Below are positions 9,182-18,943 of a stretch of 64,000 nucleotides of DNA, one piece after another. Every line of letters starts with the position of its first letter. Position 1 is the stretch's first letter. The DNA is from an uncultured Atopobium sp. (GTDB taxonomy: Bacteria > Actinomycetota > Coriobacteriia > Coriobacteriales > Atopobiaceae), in assembly GCA_937997345.1 (NCBI GenBank), contig CALKTD010000020.1, positions 1-64,000 of the forward strand, read 5' to 3'. The translations under genes and the position numbers were made by a program. Below the pieces are notes generated by a model. That model saw nothing but the letters and a program-made list of their open reading frames with translations, was not told the DNA's origin and searched no databases.

Positions 9182-9329
9182 GGTAAAAAATGCGTTTAGT
9201 TGGAGTTTCATTTTTCTGCATAACGAGTTTTCGCAGATAAAAAATTGCAATGATGGTAAAAAATCGTCTTAGTTGGGCATAAAAATGGCTTTTTAAAGTT
9301 TTGATCCCCAACTAAACGGATTTTTTACC
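9182..9329. repeat. Three copies of a 22-nt repeat (two direct, one inverted)
   Basis: Copies at 9182-9203, 9255-9276 and 9308-9329 (inverted) share GGTAAAAAAT, then a variable pair, then GTTTAGTTGG or GTCTTAGTTGG. They lie in the 606-base gene-free stretch between the GH2 gene and the flavin operon. Nothing else there reads as a gene: the short frames are AT-rich and have no ribosome-binding sites. An imperfect stem with CCCAA and TTGGG ends lies at about 9111-9139. Confidence 0.6.
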
Positions 9330-9450
9330 TTTTTTGACCCTTAAATTTTTGCCCAAAAATTGATTGATACACAAAATTGAATATCTGCGCATAGATATTC
9401 ATAGAAATGAATATATTTGTCGTCGAAGTAGAAATTTTGCAACTTAACAC

Positions 9451-9489
9451 AAAAACTCGCCTTCCAGAGGTCTGTTTCTGGAAGGCGAG
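9451..9489 (-). terminator. Terminator of the flavin operon
   Basis: A 13-bp perfect stem, CTCGCCTTCCAGA (9456-9468) with TCTGGAAGGCGAG (9477-9489). On the minus strand it is followed by TTTTTGTGTT, so it terminates transcription coming from the FMN reductase genes about 145 bases upstream. Confidence 0.75.
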
Positions 9490-9632
9490 GGGAGATCGTA
9501 TTTCTCTAAGCCGCGTTTCTGCACTACAAATGCGCTTTGCAGTTTCATGGCATTGCGCTTGGTCGCATATAGGAGCACGTAGGCGCGTCAAGCGCATCGC
9601 AGTCGCGCGTCGCGGTGTGCTGCGACTGCACG

Positions 9633-10850
9633 TTAAGCGCTAGCACCTGAGGTGGCGTCTACGCTTGCACTTGGTGCGGGAGCACCGACAGCAGGAGCGG
9701 GCGCGCCAGCTGGTGGAATAACTGTGCCGTTAGCGCTTATAAGACGCTGGCCAGTAGTTTGGAGGTACCAATCCAACCATGGTTTAAAGTTGAAGACAAT
9801 CTCATTGATGCCTGCATAAGAGCCATCAGGGTAGTACATTGCCTGGTAGTTATGAGTGTTGATGATGTCGGCCGGTGTACCTGGGACAATAGTGCGAACA
9901 TATTCTTTGTCGCCGTTGCGAAGCACGCCAATGACAAATTCAACGTTTTTCATACGACCTTCAGGAAGAGAGCTGTGAACTGTGGAAAGACGGTTGCCTG
10001 ACTGCTCAGGTACGCGTTTTGCCAGCATCGTATCTGGATTGTCGTGAACGTTGTTGTAGTAAAGGAATTGGTTATTGTCGTCTGCATAGGTCAGCTCAAA
10101 TGGCATTGCTTTCAAGAACATATCAATTTGGTTGACTGTCAAAATGCCGTGATCAAGTTTTACGTATGTGTCGCCTGAAACTGCACCCACAAGCTCAGCG
10201 GCCTTCTCGACCCAATCAGGATCGTCGGGGTCAATACCTTGGATAGTGGTGGAAATTGAGCTGGTCACGTCCAGATCCTCTGGTGCAATTGGTTTTGGTT
10301 TCTTCAATTTGGAGACCACCTCTACGTATTTGACAAAGTTATCCAAGCAAAAGCCCAGGAAGTTAACGGTGCGTTCGTCGATAATGTTGCCATCTTCATC
10401 AAAGGCCTGTTTAGCCTTTCCAAGAAGGAACTCGTTACCAGGCAAGACGTATGCATTTACGCCTGGAGCATCTAAAATCTTGCGTAAATGAACTTGTGCG
10501 CGAGAAGTTCCCTGATCGTAGTAAGAAGCTCCAACAATCATGACAGGCTTGTCCTCAAATGGATGCACATCGTAAGAAAGCCATTCGATAACGCTTTTCA
10601 GTGCAGGTGAAATGGTATGGTTGTGCTCCGGCGTAGAAATAATGACGCCGTCAGCTCTGGTAATCTTGTTGTACAGTAGGCGGAGCTGGAAGTTTTCATC
10701 CCACTTAAGGTCCTGGTTAAACAGGGGGATGTTATCAATCTCAAGGATTTCAAGCTCAAACTGCTTGGCAAAGTGTTTTTTAATGAAGTGTAGAAGTTTT
10801 CGGTTATAGGAAATCTCCGCATTTGAACCGACGATTCCAACAAATTTCAT
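9633..10850 (-). CDS. NAD(P)H-dependent FMN reductase fused to a PAS-like domain
   Basis: A 405-residue two-domain protein. Residues 1-180 form an FMN reductase fold (VGIVGS start, STPEHNHTISPALKSVIEW, and a GASYYDQGTSRAQ loop). Residues about 235-370 resemble the PAS_10 domain: LPFELTYADDNNQFLYYNN, then VPEQSGNRLSTVH and a VFNFKPW end. The C-terminal 30 residues are Ala/Pro-rich. It is the last gene of a three-gene operon with a paralogous stand-alone reductase and ApbE. Likely role: NAD(P)H-driven flavin or quinone reduction, with the PAS part sensing redox or a ligand. The ATG at 10850 is preceded by GGAAGGAAC. Confidence 0.8.
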   Translation of the reverse strand: MKFVGIVGSNAEISYNRKLLHFIKKHFAKQFELEILEIDNIPLFNQDLKWDENFQLRLLYNKITRADGVIISTPEHNHTISPALKSVIEWLSYDVHPFEDKPVMIVGASYYDQGTSRAQVHLRKILDAPGVNAYVLPGNEFLLGKAKQAFDEDGNIIDERTVNFLGFCLDNFVKYVEVVSKLKKPKPIAPEDLDVTSSISTTIQGIDPDDPDWVEKAAELVGAVSGDTYVKLDHGILTVNQIDMFLKAMPFELTYADDNNQFLYYNNVHDNPDTMLAKRVPEQSGNRLSTVHSSLPEGRMKNVEFVIGVLRNGDKEYVRTIVPGTPADIINTHNYQAMYYPDGSYAGINEIVFNFKPWLDWYLQTTGQRLISANGTVIPPAGAPAPAVGAPAPSASVDATSGASA

Positions 10851-10870
10851 AGTGGTAGTTCCTTCCAGGC

Positions 10871-11479
10871 CTACAGGTTTTCCCAGTCAAAGTTTTCAGC
10901 CTCTTTGCGGAGAAGTTCGCGCGATGCGGCCATTTTTTCGTTGAGTTTTACAAACAGACGGAAGTCGTCAAAGAGCAGGTTAAGCTTTTTGATGGTAGTC
11001 TTGTCCTTCAAGTTGCCCTTTTCGTCAAATGCTTGCTGAGCGCGGCCAAGAAGGAATTCAGAACCTGGCATGATTGCTGCTTTGAGCTCTGGAGCGTCCA
11101 GGATTTGGCGGAGCTGCAGCTGTGCGCGAGAAGATCCGAGTGTGCCTAGAGACGCGCCAACAATCATGACCGGCTTGTTGACCATAGGGAAGATGCCGTA
11201 GGATAGCCACGCAAGCGCGTTTTGCAGTACGGCTGGAATGGAGTGGTCGTACTCTGGCGTTGCGATGATGACGCCGTCAGCAGTTTCAATTTTCTTTGCA
11301 AGCTCAGAGACAACCTTGGGAACCTTTATCTTTGCGGGCTTGTTGAACAGGGGAATGTTGTCGATTTCCACCAGATCGATGGTGGCCTTGTCGGCAAAAT
11401 GCTTTTGCATAAATTGTAAGAGCCTTCGGTTATTTGACTCTTTTGAATTGGTGCCAATAAGGCCAACAAAGTTAAGCAT
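10871..11479 (-). CDS. NAD(P)H-dependent FMN reductase
   Basis: A 202-residue flavin reductase closely similar to the first half of the downstream fusion protein, so a tandem duplication is likely. It shows FVGLIGTNS, ATPEYDHSIPAVLQNALAWLS and GASLGTLGSSRAQLQLRQIL, all typical of the NADPH-dependent FMN reductase family. ATG 11479 is favoured over TTG 11482 because of AAAGGAA six bases upstream. The gap to the next gene is 20 bases and to apbE 17 bases, so the genes form an operon. Confidence 0.88.
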   Translation of the reverse strand: MLNFVGLIGTNSKESNNRRLLQFMQKHFADKATIDLVEIDNIPLFNKPAKIKVPKVVSELAKKIETADGVIIATPEYDHSIPAVLQNALAWLSYGIFPMVNKPVMIVGASLGTLGSSRAQLQLRQILDAPELKAAIMPGSEFLLGRAQQAFDEKGNLKDKTTIKKLNLLFDDFRLFVKLNEKMAASRELLRKEAENFDWENL

Positions 11480-11496
11480 CAAAATTCCTTTCTGAG

Positions 11497-12459
11497 TTAC
11501 ACAAGGAGCTCAGGTGAGATCCCCGATGAATAATATACGCGATTATCATTAGTTACGATAAGTGCATCGATGTCCTTTTCTTGTTCTACGCGGGCAAGAA
11601 GTTGATTGGGTTTCTCGCCATAAAGGCGCGTCGTCCAAATTTCTCCGTCAAGCGAGTTGTCCGAGATAATCGTGATGCTTGCAAGTTGCGTGTCAACTGG
11701 ATAACCGGTATCTCGGTCAAGAATGTGGTGGTAAGACTGTCCGTTTACCTGCAGTTTCCTTTCGTAGGTACCAGAGGTTACTACGGACTGGTTGCGAATA
11801 GGCAGCACAGCAAGGTTAGTGCCTCTTGGTTGTTGCGGATCCTGAATGCCAATCTGCCACGGTCTGCCCGCAAGTAAATTGGTACCAATTGACTTAATGT
11901 TACCGCCAAGGTTAATAAGCGCGGAAGTAACGTGCTGACTTTTCAGATAATCTGCAATTTTGTCGGCGATGTAACCTTTTGCCAGACATCCCAAGTCCAG
12001 TTTCATATTCTCTTCGGCAAGAAATACGGTGCAGTTTAAAGGATCTAATTCAATGAGTTGTGGGTCAGTTAACGCTAACGCATACGCAATCTCGGTTTTA
12101 TTTGGAATGCGAGCGTCAGTAAAGCCGATTCGCCAGGTTTGAACCAAAGGGCCAATGGCGATATTTAAATGACTTGCAGGTAGGAGACTTTGTTCTTTGC
12201 CGATTTGAATAAGCTCAAACAACTCGGGGTGAACTGGAATAGGATGTTTGCCCGCTGCATGGTTGACCTGCATGAGCTCGGAATTGGTATCGTTTGCGCT
12301 AAATCGCTGGTTATAGATATTGAGGAGTTCAAAGACGCCATTAAGCAACTGCTCTGCGGAGCATTCCATCTGCGTATCATTTTGAGGTGGTAATAAAGAG
12401 ATGGTGATAGTTGCACCCATCAGGTGAATTGATCTGGAAACGTAGACTAGTTCTGACAC
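11497..12459 (-). CDS. apbE: FAD:protein FMN transferase (ApbE family)
   Basis: A 320-residue ApbE-like enzyme that attaches FMN covalently to Ser/Thr of target flavoproteins. It has GATITISL at the N-terminus, DLGCLAKGYIADK near residue 170, INLGGNI, and the C-terminal HHILDRDTGYPV metal/FAD site. It has no signal peptide or lipobox, so it probably acts in the cytoplasm, unlike typical exported ApbE. It starts at GTG 12459 with GGAAGAG upstream. It is first in the operon with the two FMN reductases, one of which could be its substrate or electron partner. The family name is certain; the target protein is inference. Confidence 0.88.
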   Translation of the reverse strand: MSELVYVSRSIHLMGATITISLLPPQNDTQMECSAEQLLNGVFELLNIYNQRFSANDTNSELMQVNHAAGKHPIPVHPELFELIQIGKEQSLLPASHLNIAIGPLVQTWRIGFTDARIPNKTEIAYALALTDPQLIELDPLNCTVFLAEENMKLDLGCLAKGYIADKIADYLKSQHVTSALINLGGNIKSIGTNLLAGRPWQIGIQDPQQPRGTNLAVLPIRNQSVVTSGTYERKLQVNGQSYHHILDRDTGYPVDTQLASITIISDNSLDGEIWTTRLYGEKPNQLLARVEQEKDIDALIVTNDNRVYYSSGISPELLV

Positions 12460-12747
12460 GACTCTTCCATAATGTCTAACAGCAGTTTGTTAAATTTTAC
12501 CTGCAGATTGCTTGGTAAGTAACACAATTTTACGTTTATTTATTGCAGTTGTTTGTTGTATTGACAACATTTTTGGTGAGAAAATCTATGACTTTTTAGG
12601 TACAAGCGCCATTGTAAAGACAGCTGTATATCCATTGATGCAGAATTTTTATTTTGGTGTCCGTAAAATAATTATTCAGCAACACGATATAATTTTAGGT
12701 AGTTTCTAGTTATTTTTTGTACTGTAAAACGTGGAGGTAAAAGGCTT

Positions 12748-13524
12748 ATGAGAAGCATTTTTGAGGATCGTCAGGTATCTATTAAGTGTGACGACAAGTA
12801 TTCTTACACCGTTACAAAAGACGGTTTATCTTACGTTCCAGGCAACGGAAAACCAGAGGTAAGCGTCCAGTTTGCAGAGGTCGGTTCAACCTTCTTACTA
12901 AACTACTGCAGCTCAAACGGTCCTTACGAGATTACCTTTAAGGATAACGACGGCCATAATCTCGTTAGCATTGACACAGACCTTAAGCTTCGTGAATTTG
13001 GACACAACATCCTAGATACAAAGACTATCATCCTCGCTTTTGCAGCCAATAAGCTTACTACTGAGTTCCCTAATAACCTTGATACGTTAAACACTAAGCT
13101 TGGGTTCAGCCTCAAGGAGAAAAAGATTAGTATCGCAAACGGCGTGATTTCCGGCGCAAAACATCAGGTCAAGCTTTCCGACATTCGTCGAGTTCAGTGT
13201 GTTGCTGGTGGCGCACTCAACAATCTCTTTATCTTCACTAAAGAAAAAGGTGGCTTCTTTGATAGGGCAGACATTGTTGTTCCCGTCAACGAGCTTACAG
13301 TTCCTATTCTTGAAGCTACGATGAGAAGAAATACTGGTCACGGTATTGATTTTAGTAGAGGCAATGGATTTGATCAGCCAAACAGCAACTACATTATTAT
13401 TCGTTATTTGGACTCTAGCTTCTTTGAGACTGCTCCTGGCGTTTTCAAGGAGGACTGGCAGAAGGATGCCTATGAGTTCGTTAAGTCCTTTGGTTATGAT
13501 CTGCAAAACATGCTAGGGGAGTAA
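12748..13524 (+). CDS. Hypothetical protein, mostly beta
   Basis: A 258-residue protein I do not recognise. It is soluble, without signal peptide or transmembrane helix. The first 95 residues and the segment around 120-185 are rich in beta strands with alternating polar and hydrophobic residues. The second segment (KISIANGVISGAKHQVKLSDI) resembles a bacterial PH-like strand pattern, but that is only an impression. The C-terminus has an aromatic region (YLDSSFFETAPGVF). The ATG at 12748 has a strong GGAGG site. It is flanked by a 288-base upstream region and a terminator. Confidence 0.7.
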   Translation: MRSIFEDRQVSIKCDDKYSYTVTKDGLSYVPGNGKPEVSVQFAEVGSTFLLNYCSSNGPYEITFKDNDGHNLVSIDTDLKLREFGHNILDTKTIILAFAANKLTTEFPNNLDTLNTKLGFSLKEKKISIANGVISGAKHQVKLSDIRRVQCVAGGALNNLFIFTKEKGGFFDRADIVVPVNELTVPILEATMRRNTGHGIDFSRGNGFDQPNSNYIIIRYLDSSFFETAPGVFKEDWQKDAYEFVKSFGYDLQNMLGE

Positions 13525-13555
13525 CCTCTGGCGAGAAAAACGTCTTGTTCAAGAA

Positions 13556-13589
13556 AAACAGCCGCCTTCAAATAAGAAGGCGGCTGTTT
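13556..13589. terminator. Strong bidirectional terminator
   Basis: A 14-bp perfect stem, AAACAGCCGCCTTC (13556-13569) with GAAGGCGGCTGTTT (13576-13589), loop of 6. T-rich sequence follows on both strands. It lies between the convergent hypothetical gene and the large surface protein gene. Confidence 0.9.
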
Positions 13590-13625
13590 CATTTAGGTGC
13601 AAATAATCGCTCTGGCAGTGTTGTT

Positions 13626-16600
13626 TTACTTATTCTTACGACGCTTAGTAATGCCAAGTGAAGTGATTACAGCAGTCATACCAGCGAGAAGTGCAGCAAG
13701 AGGTGTTGCAGCAGAAGCGTCTCCTGTGTATGGAGTCTTCTTTTTCTTAGATGGCTTCTTCTTAGTTGGAGTGGAAGGAGAAGGGGTCTCTGGGGTCTTA
13801 TCCTCTGCAACAGTAATAGTTAGCTGGATGGTGTCGTTATCAGTTGCAACAGCGTCCTTACCATCTGGCCATTGAACGCCATTCCAAGTGAACGAGAAGG
13901 CTTTACGGTTGCCGGCTGCGGAATCAGCAATAGCGCTAAAGGAGCCTGTAACTGTACCAACAGCGGTGAGCTGAGTACCGGCGGCAACATTGGAGTCAAT
14001 GGTGACGCCAGGAATAGTGAGCTTCATCCAACCACCGTTTGCACTGGCTTCATCGACAATACGTTCAAGGTCAGAGTACGTCCTAATGGAAGATGGATCG
14101 CTAAGCTCAAACGTGACGGTAACGGTGCGGCCGTTAACCTGGACGTCGCTGACTTTAAAGCCACTACCAAAGTTAGAAGCCTGGACAGTGCTGGCATCAA
14201 GGTTGCTCGGGAGTGTCATTCCCTCAGGAACGGTCAGAGTTGCTGTGAACTTGAACTTTAGGTTACTCAGTGTAATGGTGTCGTGGTTGGTATTAGGGTA
14301 GGCACGCTCGATGTTGTTCATCTGCTCTTGGATAGAGGAAGCAAGAATTGAACCAGTGAGATTAAAGGTAGAGCCCGCCTTCATGGTGATGACCTGATCA
14401 TGCTCGGTATTCTCGTCTGCGAGCATATCTGCAGGAATGTTCATATCAATAGGGTTGTTAACAATCAGAGTCTGCTGAATGCCGGTACCACGAGGGTCTC
14501 TGCTTGCAGCAATCTGAACACCGTTCCAAGAAAGGTTGTACTTCTTGGTAACGTTAGTGACGGTATTCTTTGCATAAGACTCAAAAGTACCAGTAAGAGT
14601 ACCTGTAGCAGTAAGCTCCTGACCATTGGTAACCTGAGTTGAGTCAAGGGTGAGGCCGTTAACAGTTACGGTAAGGGGTCTTGCAATCTCTGCAGTGGCT
14701 GCGTCGTCTTTTCCGACTGTTTCAACAGCATCTTTGAGCTGCTTATAGTTGTTGTAAGTATTCTTAAGTTTCAGGGTAACGGTGACTTCTTGGCCATTAA
14801 CGGAGACGTTTGAAACATCAAAGAGGTCACCAAGACCAGAAGTGGTTACTGTTGGGTTAGCTGGGATAACAACGCCAGCAGGAAGAGTAAGTTTTGCGGT
14901 AAAGGTAGAAGTTGTGCCTGAAAGCGTAATCTTGGTCAGATCGTCGAGGCCGCCAGCGATGTTATTCTCAAAGTTGGTCATCTGGTTAATAACGGAAGTA
15001 GCATCAATGGTGCCTGTGAGACTGAAGCTCTTATCGTTAGAAACTTCCTTAATCTGAGTGGTGTTGTTCTGGGAATCACTCCACATATCAGCAGGAAGAT
15101 CGCTGGTAAGCTCAACTTTCTGAATAGAAGGATCATCTTTCCACTTGAGGTAGTAGGTGACGTCGTTGGTAAGCGTTGCGCCACCGTTAATGGCTGCAGG
15201 GGAGTTGCCTGCAGCGTCAGTGAACCAGTAGTGATAGTTATGACCAATAACAACGCCAAAGAAGGTTTCTGGCTTATCTGCGCTGTCCAGAATGTGGTTC
15301 TCAAGAGTTGCAATATTTGTGTATGCAGTATTGGTGTTAGAGCTGGTTGGACTTGCAATTCCAGCAGTTGTAGCGTTTAGAGTATTGCCACTGAGGTTCT
15401 GAAGCAGTGCGTTGATGTTAGTCTGTTCAGCAACGGTTGGATGAGTTTTGATAGTAGCAACCTCTCCACCGTTTGCATCGGTAGTGATGTCAAAGACGTT
15501 TGGATTCTGCTTAAACACGCTATTTGCAGAGAAGGTTCCACCATTTGCCGAGAAGGACACGGTAAGGTGCTGCTCCTCCCAGTCTGCGTACAAATCAACG
15601 GTATCAGTACCTGCAGGAACAGCAAGGCTGGAATTAGCCGCTACCTCATTACCTGCTCCGTTTGCCTGAGTGGTCCAGCGCTTAAAGGTCTTACCAGCGA
15701 TATTGAAGTTATTATCGAGGTTGTTGACTTCAGCACCAGAGCGAACCGTTACGGTACGGCTAGCGTTAGTAGCAACGCGGTCAATGACAGAGACGCCATT
15801 GCCATTATGGTACCTAACGTAAAGCGATGAGGTGTTAGCTCTCCAGTGTGGATAGACAACCATATTAGAGTTGACTGGCGTGTCTGCAGTAAATCGCTGC
15901 TCAGTACCGGAGCCATCAATGTAGTACCAACCATCAAATTCCTGGCCGCTTGCATAAGGATCTGCAGGTAGAGTAGTTGTACCCCCTGCCACAGAAGAAG
16001 CGGTTGCAAGAGAGTTTCCGCGCATAGCGAGAGCGGTCTTATTAGCAGTAGTACCATCAGCAAACGTTGGGTTAACGCCCGTAACACCTGGGTTGTTAAG
16101 GTCAAAGGTAACGGTCGCAGCGGGTGCCCACACATGCTTCTGGCCATCACTTGATGCGTTAGCAACTGGATAAGTGTAGGTTGCTCCATTGGCATTAATG
16201 AGGCTCAGAGAATTAGTTGATGCGTCTGCAAGGGTAAAGAGCGAGAGTGCCTCGTTGCCGTTAGCTGCGCCGTTTGTAGGAATAGTGCTACCAAAGCCGC
16301 TGTTGTAGTTAGGTGCATATTTGAGCAGATACGAACCGCCAACAACGTTGTAGTTCTGACGAGTCTGGCCACCACCATTATCAGAGTTCTTGGTAGCAGG
16401 GGTCTCTACCAGGCTGTTTCCAGTGAACTGGATGGTGCCGTTAGTCTGTGCGCCAAAGAGAGCACCCGAGTTACGACCGTCTCCCTTAATGGTGGAGTTG
16501 TTAATGATGACATCACCAGTGTTGACGTTAAGACCGCCGGTTCCTCCATTGGTGAAGTTAAGGGTTGAGTCAGTAACGTTTACAGTTCCTCCAGCAACAC

Positions 16601-17660
16601 CAACAGAAATGCCAGAAGTTGAGCCAGCATTTGCATTGATGGTGGAGTTAACAATATTGGAAGAACCCTGAATGGTCATACCCGTAGCGCCGTACCATGA
16701 AGGATTAATGGTCAGCGTAGAGTCAGTCATATTAAGTTTATTAACATAGAAAGTCTGGCCAAATCCCTTAACAGTAAGATCTGCGTTTTTCAGGTTAAGG
16801 TCACGAGCGTCAAACCAAGTTCGTGCTTGTGATGTTACAGAGATAGTCGCATTTTCAAAAGTGATACCAGACTCATAGAAGTTGGTATTGCTCTTATCGT
16901 CAGCAGTAATAGTGACACTGTTCTTGTTAGTAGAACCTTTGACTGTGCCCGCAAGAGAAATACCACGAGAACCGCTTGCACCAGCATTATTCTTAAAGAC
17001 GTAATTACCATCAGTAATAGTAGAGCCGACCTGTGCGGTGAGAGCAGTCTTAAAACCAGACATAGTAAGAGTACCGGTACCAGTGAGAGTTGCACCACTT
17101 GCAAGAACAATACCGTCGATGCTATTGCCAGATCCGGTAACCGTTGCGCCATCAGACGCAATGTTAAGAGTGACGCCAGAAGGAATAGTAACAGTTGAAG
17201 TTAGCGCAAGAGCACCCTTTAGATGGATGGTTTTGATTGTGGGAGTTGCAGCCTGAAGCTCAAGTGCCTTACTTAATGATTTAAGCGCGGAAGCATTTGA
17301 ACCATCATTAGCGTCATCACCGTTGGTGCCATCGACCCAAAGCTCAGTTGAGGTGTCAGCGACACTTCTTCTTACACGGCGAGAAGATCTATCTGAAGGA
17401 GCAGTAGTCTGCTCAGAAGTCTGCTGGTTGGAAGTAGCCTCTGCGTTAGTGGTGGTTTCAGCAGAGGTCTCTGCTGTTGTTTCAGCAGTTGAAGTTGTTG
17501 CATCGCTTGTTTGGGTTGCTGCGACTTCTTGTGTTTGAGCCACCTCTTGAGTGCTAGCAATTTCTGCTAACGCTGAAGAAGGGACCAAAGAAAGCGCAAG
17601 TACTAAAGACATAGCTGTCTTTGCCCCTTTGCTTGCAAAGTTCTTGTCGTTTCTTTCCAT
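13626..17660 (-). CDS. Large sortase-anchored surface protein (beta-helix and InlB-like repeats)
   Basis: A 1344-residue exported wall protein. A signal peptide (about 10-35, ending ALAEIA) is followed by a Thr/Ser/Glu/Ala-rich region to about 110. Next comes a right-handed beta-helix-like region with many Asn/Thr/Gly turns (about 110-480). Listeria-Bacteroides-type repeats with FDGWYYIDG and FKRWTTQANG lie around 560-850, followed by two related C-terminal modules (EHDQVITMKAGSTFNLTGS and DKSFSLTGT are corresponding segments). The end carries Lys-rich KKKPSKKKK, the sorting signal TPYTGD, a hydrophobic helix and KRRKNK. ATG 17660 with AGGAG upstream is chosen over TTG 17675. Probable adhesin; sorting needs a sortase encoded elsewhere. 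Confidence 0.85.
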   Translation of the reverse strand: MERNDKNFASKGAKTAMSLVLALSLVPSSALAEIASTQEVAQTQEVAATQTSDATTSTAETTAETSAETTTNAEATSNQQTSEQTTAPSDRSSRRVRRSVADTSTELWVDGTNGDDANDGSNASALKSLSKALELQAATPTIKTIHLKGALALTSTVTIPSGVTLNIASDGATVTGSGNSIDGIVLASGATLTGTGTLTMSGFKTALTAQVGSTITDGNYVFKNNAGASGSRGISLAGTVKGSTNKNSVTITADDKSNTNFYESGITFENATISVTSQARTWFDARDLNLKNADLTVKGFGQTFYVNKLNMTDSTLTINPSWYGATGMTIQGSSNIVNSTINANAGSTSGISVGVAGGTVNVTDSTLNFTNGGTGGLNVNTGDVIINNSTIKGDGRNSGALFGAQTNGTIQFTGNSLVETPATKNSDNGGGQTRQNYNVVGGSYLLKYAPNYNSGFGSTIPTNGAANGNEALSLFTLADASTNSLSLINANGATYTYPVANASSDGQKHVWAPAATVTFDLNNPGVTGVNPTFADGTTANKTALAMRGNSLATASSVAGGTTTLPADPYASGQEFDGWYYIDGSGTEQRFTADTPVNSNMVVYPHWRANTSSLYVRYHNGNGVSVIDRVATNASRTVTVRSGAEVNNLDNNFNIAGKTFKRWTTQANGAGNEVAANSSLAVPAGTDTVDLYADWEEQHLTVSFSANGGTFSANSVFKQNPNVFDITTDANGGEVATIKTHPTVAEQTNINALLQNLSGNTLNATTAGIASPTSSNTNTAYTNIATLENHILDSADKPETFFGVVIGHNYHYWFTDAAGNSPAAINGGATLTNDVTYYLKWKDDPSIQKVELTSDLPADMWSDSQNNTTQIKEVSNDKSFSLTGTIDATSVINQMTNFENNIAGGLDDLTKITLSGTTSTFTAKLTLPAGVVIPANPTVTTSGLGDLFDVSNVSVNGQEVTVTLKLKNTYNNYKQLKDAVETVGKDDAATAEIARPLTVTVNGLTLDSTQVTNGQELTATGTLTGTFESYAKNTVTNVTKKYNLSWNGVQIAASRDPRGTGIQQTLIVNNPIDMNIPADMLADENTEHDQVITMKAGSTFNLTGSILASSIQEQMNNIERAYPNTNHDTITLSNLKFKFTATLTVPEGMTLPSNLDASTVQASNFGSGFKVSDVQVNGRTVTVTFELSDPSSIRTYSDLERIVDEASANGGWMKLTIPGVTIDSNVAAGTQLTAVGTVTGSFSAIADSAAGNRKAFSFTWNGVQWPDGKDAVATDNDTIQLTITVAEDKTPETPSPSTPTKKKPSKKKKTPYTGDASAATPLAALLAGMTAVITSLGITKRRKNK

Positions 17661-18197
17661 ACCTACTCCTAACAAATAGTAAATACCCCAGCAAAATTTG
17701 CAATTAAATCTTGTGCTGAAAGTGATGAATCACGATAAGCACGATAGAGATAAATGACACATATTCAGAGCATTTTTCGTATAGAAAATTTTACATTATT
17801 TTGATAAAAATTATTTGCTCAATCAGCGATTTTTATAGTTTGAACACATTTCAAAAAACGTCTTCATTTCATGGTTATATAAATAATTTAATCAAAATAT
17901 TTGATGTAATTAAAAATGGCATTTAAAATGCTCTATTTTTGATGATTTTCTCGACATTTGTCATAAACGTGCAACGGATAAAAATTTCAGTAGAAATGTA
18001 TTAAATTTTGAGATAAATGTGAGTTATGCGGAAACTGAATAGTAGAAGCTGGATAGTTAACAATTTCATGAAATTTGGAGTTCAAAATTTTCTAGCAAGA
18101 GAGACTTTGTACACTAAGAAAAGGACAGTTGAGAGAATGTGTACTCCATGCAAATAATGCGTAAGAGATACTTTTTGATGTATTGAGTAGGAAAGCT
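17661..18197. other. AT-rich divergent intergenic region
   Basis: A 537-base gene-free, strongly AT-rich stretch between the divergent surface protein and HD hydrolase genes. It must hold both promoters. Several T/A-rich hexamers could be -10 boxes, so none is assigned. No open frame with a ribosome-binding site, hairpin of note or repeat was seen. Its length and AT bias are common in front of variable surface protein genes. Confidence 0.5.
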
Positions 18198-18842
18198 ATG
18201 AATTCAAAAATTATTGATGATGTCTTGAACTTTGTAAAAGAGGTCTTCTCCACAGATTTTAGTGGCCACGATTACTTCCACACGTTGCGCGTGTACAAAA
18301 TGGCTGTAAGAATTGCGCAAGAGGAGGGAGCAAATAAAGAGATTGTTGCCCTTGCTGCGCTTTTGCACGATGTCGATGACATCAAGTTTTCTCCAGAGAC
18401 GCATGAGCACAAAGATCGAGCCGTTGATTTTCTTCGTCAGCACAATGTTGAAAAGGATGTCATCCAGGCTATTTGCACTGCAATTGATGAGGTTTCTTTC
18501 TCAGGAACAGACTCGGTTGTTCCTTCAACGCTTGAGGGAATGTGTGTTCAAGATGCCGATCGCCTGGATGCGCTTGGAGCTGTAGGTATTGCTCGCGCGT
18601 TTGCCTATGGCGGAAGTCATGGTCGCGCAATGTATGACCCAGATGAGCCACCTACCCTTAACATGAGTGGCGAGGAGTATCACTCACACAAATCAACGTC
18701 GCTCAACCACTTTTACGAGAAACTCTTTTTGCTGGCAGACATGATGAATACGCGCAGCGGCAAAGAACTAGGAAAAGCTCGCGAGAAGTACATGCGTGAG
18801 TATGTTGATCAGTTCTTAGATGAGTGGAATGGTGAACGCTAA
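18198..18842 (+). CDS. HD-domain phosphohydrolase
   Basis: A 214-residue metal-dependent HD protein of the YedJ-like group. Metal ligands are visible as His in HDYFHTLRV (about 22-26), HD in ALLHDVDD (near 56-57), and a C-terminal Asp in VQDADRLDALGA. The YGGSHGRAMYDPDEPP insert is typical of this group. It probably hydrolyses a nucleotide or phosphorylated metabolite; the substrate is unknown. ATG 18198 with TAGGAAAGCT upstream is preferred over TTG 18183. The MetE-like gene follows after 101 bases. Confidence 0.85.
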   Translation: MNSKIIDDVLNFVKEVFSTDFSGHDYFHTLRVYKMAVRIAQEEGANKEIVALAALLHDVDDIKFSPETHEHKDRAVDFLRQHNVEKDVIQAICTAIDEVSFSGTDSVVPSTLEGMCVQDADRLDALGAVGIARAFAYGGSHGRAMYDPDEPPTLNMSGEEYHSHKSTSLNHFYEKLFLLADMMNTRSGKELGKAREKYMREYVDQFLDEWNGER

Positions 18843-18943
18843 GATATAGTTTTTAGCTATATGAATTAGTTAAGTATTTGTATTTCACAAGTAAAGTTCT
18901 GATTGTCATACTTGATTTTTGTAAGTAGTTCTAAGGGGTCATT

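Noticed and set aside
13990..17538. Long open frames opposite the surface protein gene
   Set aside because: They mirror the low-complexity coding strand, lack ribosome-binding sites, and the minus-strand protein has a clear signal peptide and sorting signal.
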